Shown piece by piece: positions 22,920 through 32,549 of a DNA stretch of 64,000 nt (positions are counted from its first letter, which is position 1; every line of letters begins with the position of its first letter). Location of the stretch: NCBI GenBank assembly GCA_032717465.1, contig CM064655.1, forward strand, positions 16,542,902-16,606,901. The letters run 5' to 3'. Both the position numbers and the translations under genes were made by a program. The notes beneath the pieces were generated by a model. It was not told the DNA's origin and ran no database searches. It was given only the letters and a program-made list of their open reading frames with translations. This DNA is from Coenobita brevimanus (lineage: Eukaryota > Arthropoda > Malacostraca > Decapoda > Coenobitidae).

Positions 22920-23458
22920 TATAACATAAGTACTGATTCCTAGGCAGAAAGAAATGACACTTTTGATGCTCCATCTTAATTCCTTTCGCAGGTGCAGCTG
23001 GCGGGTGCAGCATTGACGTGCAGAACAGCTGATCGTCCCTGACACATGCTGCCACCTCTTCTCTTCTGCCTCGCCGTCATCATTTATTATTGATTTGCAT
23101 TATGTAATTTTACACGTAGGTACAGTTACACAACAACTGTCACACCTACACCATGTATTACATACATCACGCTACATAACAATTAGTTGTTAATGTAAAT
23201 GTAGCGAACTTTTCGCTCAGTTTGACCTGAGTACAGGATTTTTCACCGTCGTCACGGAGTTTTTCCCTCAAGCTTGCTTCTATTAGCGTAAATATGAGGT
23301 TTTTTCGCTCACTGGTGACTGTGACTTTCTCCTGTAGCAGGATAGCACACACACACCACAGTGTGAATCTTGTGTGACTGAGTTAGAATTTATATGTATG
23401 TATATTGAAATTTTTTTTTCCTGGGGGAAAAAAATTTTTTGATTTTGATGGGGCGTAA

Positions 23459-24488
23459 TGTCACGAGTTGGCGCGATTAAGTATTTGAATAAACTTGTGA
23501 CATTAAACTTTGGTGGGAAACCGCGAATTCTAGTGGAATCCCAGTATGTATCACGTCAGTCAACCGCCACATATTCACCCGATCGGGAATGTTTTCAGGA
23601 CATTTTTCACTGTTTCATAAGTGATCGTCCTTGTGCGAGATGTCAGCACCTTCGCTGAGTGATACTGTGGGTGTGTATCGCTCACACTCGTTGGCCATTA
23701 GCAAGAGTGGCTTGACACTCGCCTCTCTCACGATTTGAACTCAGTCAGGATTTGAGCGCCGTGAAAGCAGGTTGGGCCCAGTGTGTAGCAGTGCTGCTGT
23801 TGTCCAGTTCCTGAATTCCCACTTAGCGTGATTTGGCGAGAGACTCAGCATGTGCAGCGCCCTTCCTCAGCAACGACGCCCAGTCATCCGCTTAGTCCAC
23901 TTTTCTGACCAGTATTTCTTTTCATTTTTCCTAGGCTTAAGAGTTTAGCTTTTGAGTGAGCGTGATCTCCTTATTTTGAAATCATTTTGAAATGTAACGT
24001 AAATTTATTTCATTGTAATCAATAAATTTACGGTTCTTTTTCTTGAGCTTAATGTAATGTAAACTCGTGTTTTATTTCTCCATAAGCTTATTCTAGTTGC
24101 AGCTCCTAGATTGCATAAACGCTTTGTATTATTCATAACTGGTACTTAGGCCAGTCCTTTTGTATTAAGTTTAAAAATCCGTTGTGTAACCAAGAGTTAA
24201 TTGCACAAGCAAGAACCTATTATCATTAATAGCATTAGTTATTGATTGTCAGGGGTGGAGTCACTTTCTCCAGAGGCCAACAGTACTAATAAACAGCACG
24301 TGTGAGTCATTAGTCTCTGCTGTGTACTATTGAGAAAGTTTATAAATTCTCGTCCTTAAAGAATCGGCGAAATAAGCCGGAATAAAGTAATCATTGCTTG
24401 ATTTTCAGAAGTCAATTCTTTGCCCCTTTTCTCAAGTATTACTGAATAATATTCTTTAATATTGCATACACAAAAAAACCCTGTGACA
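23459..24488 (+). repeat. 3' LTR
   Basis: 1,030 bp, preceded by a purine-rich GGGGCGTAA that may be the polypurine tract. Its last 14 bases form part of a perfect palindrome with the flank and differ there from the 5' LTR. Confidence 0.93.
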
Positions 24489-24552
24489 GTACCCTCGGAC
24501 AGCATATGCAGACACCTGCATATGCTGTCCGAGGGTACTGTCACAGGGTTTT
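24475..24552. repeat. Perfect 37-bp inverted repeat across the LTR/flank border
   Basis: The arms are 24475-24511 and 24516-24552 with a 4-nt spacer ACAC, and no mismatch. The left arm contains the last 14 nt of the 3' LTR and the GTACC target duplication. Confidence 0.97.
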
Positions 24553-24599
24553 AGGGATTAAACAAAGGTTTTTTGCATTAGTCAAAGGATATGAGAAAG

Positions 24600-25312
24600 G
24601 AATGTATGCTTCCATGCCCGAGGGAATAACCTCCAAATGCACAAGGCACACTCAGATTGCTCTTGGCCATCACTTATCACAAACACTGCACAAGATGGAG
24701 TTACTTCCCACACCCTTGTGGCAAACTGCACATGGCCACACTCATTCTGATTTAAGAGTACTGGCACCTGCCCTAGATATCATCACATTTGTTTTATCTG
24801 CATTTACTCTTAAACCTTTGTGCCCCATTCCATCTCTCCATTTCCTAAATCTTTCCTCTGCCTAACTTCCATTCTCTGTAATCAGTACGAAGTCATCAGC
24901 ATAAATCTTCCACGGGAGTCCATTTCTGAAAGCTTGTGAGAGAGATTCAAGCACCATGACAAACAATTGTGAGCTCAAAAGTGACCCATGATCCACACCA
25001 ACATTCACGGAAAACTCATCATTCAAATCTCCATTCACTCTCACCTTGGTAAGCACACCCCCTTACACAACCATAACCACTCTAACCAGCCATTCCTCAA
25101 TCCCAAGCTTTCTCATTGCCCAATTCACCACCTCCCAAGGACTATGTCAATGGCCTTCTCCAAATCAACAGTGACAAAGTACAGATCCCTTTTCTTTCCT
25201 TTATATTTCTCCTGAAGCTGCTGGACAATGAATATGGAATCAGTGGTCCCTTTGCCTTGTATAAACCATAAACAGCATCTCATTAATATTCACTCTTTCC
25301 CTTATCATACTT
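24600..25312 (-). pseudogene. RTE-like LINE family F, RT palm and zinc-knuckle fragment
   Basis: Minus frame 24862-25056 gives FSVNVGVDHGSLLSSQLFVM and then KIYADDFVLI, an RT palm with the YADD box. Downstream at about 24660-24720 lies a Cys-rich motif (WPCAVCHKGVGSNSILCSVC) typical of the region after RT in this LINE type. Frames shift between blocks. Conventional VHQGS/SPLLF residues are altered. Confidence 0.7.
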
Positions 25313-25389
25313 TCCATGACTCCATTACCTTCATCATCTGGACTAAAGGTTTATCTATCTATCCATCTATTTACTGCCAGACGCCTTAA

Positions 25390-28300
25390 CCCCTTAACCG
25401 CGGGGCATCACTTTCGTGACGCTCGGGCGCAATGGATCATACCGCGGGGCGTCACTTTTGTGATTCTGTGCTATTTTGAATTAACCCGAGCTTTCAAGTG
25501 GTGGCTTGTATCATCTATCAGTACTGCCAATGTCCAACACTAGTCAGCACTCCAAATCTCATCTGTACTCCCATCCATTGTTGACATTTTAGCGATTTTC
25601 CCCCCTTCCAGACTCCCCTCCCTACCTGCCCTCCATTACCCTGTCCTCTCACCTCCCAGGCCGCGCTGCGCTAAGCAAATCTACCCCGGATTTTTCCACT
25701 GATTTCATCCATTGAAATAAGCCCTATGCCCTATACTTATACAAAATAATATATACCAAAAAAAAATAAGGTAAGCGATAGTGGTATACACCAGGAATTG
25801 GCTAATTATCACCTGACAACACCTCACGTGCATTCATTCGCTACATTACCAAGGTAATTTCCCCTTTGAATTATGCCTTGTAATCTATGTCTGTAATAAA
25901 AATATATATCAGAATGGAAGGGAGAAGCTTAGGTGACATTTACATTCACCTGGAACTATCTATTTCTTTATGTATTGCCGAGATTGTCTACCAATAATTT
26001 ATTAGCATGTAAGTTAGCAGCTGTCATCCTCAGTGTCATTGTCAACCCTTGCCTTCTCAGATAAGCCGCGGCATTTAGTTCCTTGTCCTCCGTTGTGGTC
26101 AAAACATGTCGCACTCGCGCCCCGCCATTTCTGCCGCTTCTGCGCCCATTACAAAAGGCCCCGTGACCTCTACACCCAGAAAAAGTCGTGAGGGAAGCAG
26201 GAAAGGACTAAGTGACTCTGCAGTGCAACGTGAACTAGCTGAATTGTCTATGGTGATGATGGATAGTGATTTTGACCCTTCGGGTGAATTCTGTGATGAG
26301 CCAGGTGAGGAAATCGTGCCAGAAAGTGCTAGTACGAGTGCTTCAGTGTCGGAAGTTATCCCTACCTCCAAGGGAAAGGAGCTGTTAGTGCAGCATGGGA
26401 AGGAATTTGGGAAGGGAGTGAAAAGGCGGCGTGTTAGCCCCAGAACAATGGCCCCGCGTGACCCAGCCCGCCATGAGTCCCGAGTTGATTCACCTCCCCG
26501 TAACCCAAGCCCCACTTCACTCATTTCTTCCTCTTCGTCTGCTGAATTATCTCCGGAGTCTTCGTCGTCGGAGTCACCACCAGCATCAACAGTGAAGGCA
26601 GGCCGTAGAGGAAGAGGTAAATCCCGGACCAGTAAAAGTAGAGTTGGTACTAGAGTAAGGGCTGCTAGTGCTGTACGGCAACTCAGGGTCAGTGCGAGTG
26701 ACCTTGAACGGGGTAAATCTGTCTCACAGCCACCCACCACCCTCACCCACCCTACACCGCCACGACAGGGAATCCTGGACGCCTTCGCGTGGACGGAAGG
26801 GTCCGATTTTGTGCCAGAATATTTAGTTTTTGATGACGACAATGCTGAGTGTGTGGACTTCCTTTTGGCCTTCCTAGATGACGAAGTCATGCAGCACATA
26901 TGTGATGAGACCAACAGGTATGAATCACAACGTGCTGCAAGTGGTACAGGTGCAGCCAAGATGCAACAGTGGTCCATGCTGGGAGTGCAGGAGCTGTATG
27001 TGTTCTTTGCCCTCATGCTTCTCATGCCACACTCAAAGAAGCATGAGTTGGAAGAATACTGGTCCATGGACCCCTTACTACCCTCACCCACCTTCAATAA
27101 GTACATGGCCAGAGATCGCTTGCGGAACATCATGGGAAACCTGCACTTTGCCGACAACGATGTACCTTCCCAAACTGACCCACTCTGGAAGATCCAGGAG
27201 ATTCTGAGCAGAATGAAGGATAAGTTTATGTCATTCTTCCACCCCTTTCAGAAGAGTGTCATTGAAGAATCCTTGGTTTTGTTCAGAGGACGTCTTCGGT
27301 TTGTACAGTACATTCCAAGCAAACGCCATCGCTTTGGAATCAAGTTCTTTGTACTGTGTGACTGTAAGACGGGGTACATCCTTGACTTCATCATTTATTC
27401 AGCCAGCACTGTCAATCTGGATAAAACACACCCCCTTGGCTTCTGAAGTTGTGTAGTGAAAGTGCTCCTTGAAAAGTATTTTGGTGGGAATCATGTACTG
27501 TATACAGACAACTATTATACAGCACCGAAACTTGCCAAATACCTTTCAGAGCACGGCATTGGGTTCTGCGGCACTGTCAAACGTAATCGTGTCCACTTCC
27601 CTAAATTCACAGAGGCAGGAACCTCGCAGCGAGGAGATGTGCACCTACGCAAGTCTGAGAAGATGCTGGCAATACAGTGGCATGACAAGAGGGTCGTGCA
27701 CATGCTCACCACTGTACATAAGGGGGAAATGACGGACAGTGGGAAGGTCGACCATAGGACAGGCGAACCTGTGATGAAACCTGATGCTGTGTTAGACTAC
27801 AATATCAACATGTGGCTGGTGGACAAGTCCGACATGATGATTGGTGAGATCGACTGCCTCAGGAAGAATACTAGGTGGTACAGGAAAGTTTTTCTGCATC
27901 TCATAGATATGACGATGCTGAACGCCTTCATCCTGTACAAGATGAAGGTCAAGCCACCCAAGTCCTTCTCCCTGAGGTTGTTCGCCAGGACTTGTGTCCA
28001 GCAGCTGCTGGAAAAATATGGTAGGGTGACAGCAGCAACTCCAAGGCGCCATCCAGTAACACTTCCCGACCGACTTGAGCAGAGGGCGTATATGGATCGG
28101 CACAGACTGGTGCTAATGCCTGCCACAGGCAAAAGGAAGGCTGCGATCCGCAGGTGTCAGGTGTGTGCACATACCACCCGACGCACACCTGAGCACAAAC
28201 GCACCTCTTGGCAGTGCACTGAGTGCCAGGTTCCCCTCTGTGTTACCTGCTTCTTTGATTACCATAGCCAGAAACAGTTCTAAAAGTGCAAGTGGGAAAG

Positions 28301-29119
28301 GAGAGTAATGTGTAATGTGTAAATAATGCGTAAATAGCAAGTGAAAGCAATGGATGTTCAGTACATATGATTGAACAGTGTATTATAGTTTTATCTTACT
28401 GAAAGTGACAGTGACTAACATAGTGTAAGTGAAATAGAAGGGTAAATATTGAAAATACAATAGAAAATGTAAATAGTAATGTAAGTAATTAGTAATATAA
28501 GAATATGAGTACAAATACTTTATGTTATAACACTGAAAGTGAATCCGTGGCTCTCTACGTATTTTACTGAATGAAAAATTGAATGACTTCAGTGACAATA
28601 AACTAATACTACTAAAGGAAACTTATGGAGAAAAACTCCAGATATATATAAGTGTGATGTAGTAATTGAAATATAAAGTGTGAGGGGTTTTATGAATAAT
28701 AAATGACAGAGTACCAAGAGTGAGTTAGCGCAAGTGCGAAGGTCATACGCGCTCGTAATTTTCATTGCTTTCACAGTGTTTTCTTTTTTGGAGCATGGAT
28801 CCCAAACTACTTGATAATCATAGAGTAGTGTTTATAGTGTTAATATCTGGCTGTGGTAATCATATTACGGGTTGTCGGGAAGTGTAAAGTGGAGACTTCG
28901 TTACCCAACTTCAGAGGTCTCCACAAGTCCTATGGTAACCGAAGAAGGCTCAAAAAACATTTCAGGAGAAAGCTGAAGGTATGTGCCATTTGCATATGTA
29001 ATCTTAATACTCTAGGACTAATAACTGATTTTTGGCAAATATTTTTTGAGAGTCTGTCGGAGCCCGAATAACCCCGCGGGACACGCAAAACATTGATAAA
29101 CATGCCCGCAGTGTAAGGG
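25390..29119 (+). mobile_element. piggyBac transposon carrying its transposase (3,730 bp)
   Basis: It is flanked by TTAA at 25386-25389 and 29120-29123. The left end reads CCCCTTAACCGCGGGGCATC and the right end is the inverse of CCCTTACACTGCGGGCATG. The left subterminal region holds two copies of CCGCGGGGC(A/G)TCACTTT(C/T)GTGA, at about 25397 and 25443, which look like transposase-binding repeats. It inserted into the 3' UTR of the family A LINE. The elements at 18241-20019 and 42155-43913 share both of its ends. Confidence 0.93.
26106..28283 (+). pseudogene. piggyBac transposase (PGBD-like), one in-frame stop
   Basis: A single frame of 725 sense codons runs from ATG 26106 to TAA 28281-28283, interrupted only by TGA at 27444-27446. 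Residues 1-220 are low complexity, Ser/Pro/Arg-rich. The DDE_Tnp_1_7 domain starts near 235 (FDDDNAECVDFLLAFLDD). The three catalytic aspartates lie in FFVLCDCKTGY (about 419), VLYTDNYYTAPK (about 468) and NINMWLVDKSD (about 573, where the usual GG before VD reads WL). The C-terminus is a Cys/His-rich zinc-binding domain (CQVCAHTT to CTECQVPLCVTCF). It excises and inserts the element at TTAA. The stop falls between catalytic Asp 1 and 2, so the copy as read is dead, but one substitution separates it from an open frame. A sequencing error or read-through cannot be excluded. Confidence 0.9.
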
Positions 29120-31262
29120 TTAAGCCTGTAAGGGGTGGGCATAAACAAATCGCCTCCATGTCGCCATCCCCCGCCATTTCATTGCCCTGCTCCCAGCTCA
29201 CACCCACCTCTCTCATATACCTCTCCACTCTATCCCTCCATCTCATCCTTAGCCTCCCCCTCCCTCTCTCCCCCTTCACCTCACTCACATACACCCTCCT
29301 CGTCAGTCTCTCACTCTCCATCCTCTGCATGTCCAAACCACCTCAGTGTGTGTCTCCTAATGCTTCCTATCACATCCACATCCACACCACAACGCTCCTT
29401 CACTTCCTCATTTGTCAGTCTGTCTCTCCATGTGACTTCACATGCTCCTCTCAAATAACTCATTTCTACTGCTCTCACTTTAGACTTCTGTCCCTCCAAT
29501 AATTTCCAAGTTTCACTTCCATACGTTAGAAATGGTGTCACAACACTGTCATGTAGTAACTTATTTACTTCCAGGCTCACATCCCTGTTTCTTATCACTG
29601 CTTTCAAGGAACCAGCAACCTTTCTTCCTTTTTGCATCCTTTCAAGGACTTCACCCTCTAGACTTCCATCCTTCCTCATCACACTACCCAAGTACTTACA
29701 TGCACTCACATTTTCCATTTCCTCCTCATCCAGCCTCACTGTACATTCACTGACTTCACTTCTCTCGAAGACCATAACTTTACTCTTCCTACACTCACCT
29801 TTAAATTCTGTTTCTTACACACTCTTCCAAACTCATCCACCAAGCCTTGCAGCTCTCCTTCATTTTCACTTAACAACACAGTATCATCTGCAACCAACAG
29901 TACCGGGGATTTCTGAACACTGCCCTCTCTCACCAGGGCCACTCCAACATCCACTGCCTTACCTTGTATCTCTTTTATAACCTCATCCATATACAGACTG
30001 AACAACCATGGAGACATGACACATCCTTGTTTCAATCCAACCTTCATATAGAAAAATTCACTCAGTTCACCATCCACATGCACTGCAGCCTTAGCACCCT
30101 CGTACATACTCTTCACAGCATTCAACAACTTCCCATCTACTCCATATATTCTTAATACTTTCCACAATCCTTGTCTATCCACCCTGTCATATGCTTTCAC
30201 CAAATCCATGAAGGCCACATACAACTTCCTTCCCTTCTCTAGAAATTTTCCTGCTGAAGATCTAAGAATGAATATCTGATCTACACAACCTCTTCCCTTC
30301 CTAGAACCTCCCTGTTCTTCTCCAACTAATTACTCTGTTATTTCCCTAACTCTGTCAATACGTATCCTACCATATATTTTTCCTATTACACTAAGAAGAC
30401 AAATGTCCCTATGATTACCACACACTTTTTTCCCCTTTTCCTTTGTACAGGGGAATAATTATACCCGACTTCCAATCCTCCGGGACTCTACCTTCCTCCG
30501 AGGCCAACCAGCACATCTTTCACATCCATTCTATTGCTATCTCTCCCCCATGGTTCAACATTTCACCACACGCTCCATCAATTCCTGAGGCTTTCCCCAT
30601 TTTAACTTTCTTCATTGCTTCCACAACTTCCATCCTACTGATTTCTTCCTCTCTTCTCACATCCTTCCTTCTCCCAGCCATTCCCCAGCCACTTATACTT
30701 GCAGTACTTTCATTCTCTGTCCAACAATTCCTTAAAGTGTTCTCTCCATCTGCACCCTTTTTCTCTCTTCTCCACTAGTAATCTACCATTTTTATCTTTC
30801 ACTCCCCAGCTAACTTCTCTGGCACCCTGTCTAACTTTCCTTACGTCTTTCCAGGACATTTTCTTACATTCCCTCCACTTTACATTCAAGTTCCTTCCAA
30901 ATTCCTCATCCATTCTCTTCTTACTCTCTCTTACTTATCTTTTCACCTCTCTCTTCCTCTCTACATATAACTCACTCTTCTGTCTCTCAACTCCTTCCAC
31001 GTCCCTGTCTCTCATCCACTCACTATACGCTTTCTTCTTTTGTGCCACAGCTTCTCTCACCTCTTCAGTCCACCATGCTGTTCCCTGCACCCCCTTTCGT
31101 CTTCTCTTCACCTCACACATCACCTCACATGCTGCACTGATTTCTTCTGTGAATATCTGTTTTATGCCTATATAATTTCCTCTTTCCATGGTATTACACT
31201 TCCCCTAATACACATTTATAATCACATTCTTCAGCCAGTCATCTGGGACAACACACTCATAT

Positions 31263-32225
31263 ACAGTACAATCCCAGGGAACTGGGATTGTACTGTTTTT
31301 TCCCAGACATCTGATGTACACAGTACTCTTATACCATCGTATTCTGGGCCACACTAATATTTTCCATTTCAAAAAGCCTCTTAAACACACCCCACAGACA
31401 TAACACATGTGATTGCAGTGTGTTGCAGTGTAGCACAATGCATACAGTATGACCATTTTGTAAAATATTAATTTTTTTATTCATCAATTATGGAAAAATA
31501 AAATAAGTCTTGAGCATTACTGGTGAACTGATGATTTGTAATGAAGTGTTGTACAGTAGAACAGTCACGACTCTCTTGCTTACAGTTGTGTTATATGGCC
31601 ACAGCTCGTCAATTATTCCTCAACTTACCGTCATCATTCCACCCCTCACTCACCACTCAGCTGTTTTGCAGATAATAAAATAAATACATAGGAACTACAA
31701 ACAAAGTAATTTTGTAAAAAAAAAAAAAAATCAATCATTTCTATCAGCTAGAGTTTATCTTTTCTGCCAATGCAAATGCGTTCTAAGATGATTAATAAAT
31801 TCATCTTCGAACAAACTTGTACCAGCAGAAAATATAAATTCTAGTTGATAAAAATGAAGCATTTGTTTTGTCTGACAAAATTACTGTGCTTGTAATTTCT
31901 ACCTAATTACTATATCATCTGCAAAACAGCTGAGTGTTGTACGAGAGGTTGAGTGACAGTGGTTAGGTGAGGAATAAATTGGTGGGCTGTGGCTGTCTAT
32001 ATAACTGTGAGCAAAGGAGCTGGGACAATTCTACAAAACAACAACTCTTCCCAAATCATCAGTTCACCAATAAATGCTGAAGATTTCTATAGTTTATTTA
32101 TCCATGATTATATGAATAAAACAATGGACAATATTTGACAGAATGGACTTGCCAAGGGACTGTATGATACTGCAAGCTCTTCGGCAGTTAAAGAGTCGGT
32201 TCATCTGACAGAAAACTGTACCGGT
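31263..32225. repeat. Long foldback palindrome
   Basis: The core halves 31415-31793 and 31797-32185 are imperfect reverse complements around an AT-rich centre at about 31795. Paired landmarks are GGTGAACTGATGATTTG (31530s) with its inverse near 32060, CAGCTGTTTTGCAGAT (31658) with its inverse at 31919, and ATCAGCTAGAGTTTATC (31743) with its inverse near 31848. Weaker pairing extends to about 31300 and 32225. It is non-coding. It could be a foldback MITE; the ends are not sharply defined. Confidence 0.85.
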
Positions 32226-32305
32226 AGCACACATTTTCCATCCATGAAAAGTAAAGACTCCTACTTACGGAGGATCGACTAATGAAAAATCCGCAGATAA
32301 AAAAA

Positions 32306-32307
<2 letters not shown>

Positions 32308-32351
<44 letters not shown>
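32308..32351 (+). repeat. (GT)n microsatellite at LINE 3' end
   Basis: About 22 GT units directly abutting the 3' end of the CR1-like family C copy 1, so on the LINE sense strand it is a (CA)n tail. Confidence 0.95.
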
Positions 32352-32353
<2 letters not shown>

Positions 32354-32549
32354 TTACCTATTTGTATTTATATATTTGTAGTATACAGGAATTGAGCGAA
32401 GCTCGTGTTGTCCTGTCTCCATATCCACATTTATCTAGTTTACTTTTACACACATGAATGTTTTTCCCCTGCACCACTTTTTTGTCTAAGTCGTTCCAAA
32501 TACTTATGTATTTACCCAATATACCTAATTGAGATACACACGAAATATG

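Larger units (their letters stand above)
17010..24488 (+). mobile_element. Ty3/gypsy-like LTR retrotransposon (defective)
   Basis: Two direct repeats of about 1.03 kb, each starting TGTCACGAG and ending TGACA, are flanked by a perfect 5-bp target duplication GTACC (17005-17009 and 24489-24493). Inside are a primer-site-like sequence, a gag region, a protease, an integrase zinc-binding region and a 73-bp tandem repeat near the 3' end. No reverse transcriptase or RNase H is found. A piggyBac derivative is nested at 18241-20019. The LTRs differ at many sites and by several indels (roughly several percent by eye), so the insertion is not recent. Confidence 0.92.
16659..24561. mobile_element. TTAA-flanked MITE (GCATATGC family) split by LTR element
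   Basis: TTAA at 16659-16662 and 24558-24561 flank inverted ends CCCCTAAAA and TTTTAGGGA. Without the LTR insertion the element is about 410 bp. It contains the G-rich tract, and GCATATGC motifs on both sides of the LTR element. The TTAA target and CCC/GGG ends suggest piggyBac mobilisation, which is inferred. Confidence 0.6.
25340..31175 (-). mobile_element. RTE-like LINE, family A copy 2, split by piggyBac
   Basis: The 3' tail (TATC units and CTGCCAGACGCC) is at about 25343-25385. The rest runs 29124-31175 on the other side of the piggyBac copy, with TTAA duplicated at the junctions. Minus frames give the RT: 30710-31189 upstream blocks, and 29736-30224 with FMDLVKAYDRVDRQGLWKVL (first Asp), VGLKQGCVMSPWLFSLYMD and VLLVADDTVLLSE. 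The C-terminal region is at 29311-29775 and 29004-29336. It has stops and frameshifts. VADD replaces FADD but both aspartates remain. The endonuclease is missing. Confidence 0.85.

Noticed and set aside
27444..27446. TGA in the piggyBac transposase as a selenocysteine or programmed read-through
   Set aside because: No supporting RNA structure seen, and every other transposase in the window is decayed; a nonsense mutation is simpler.
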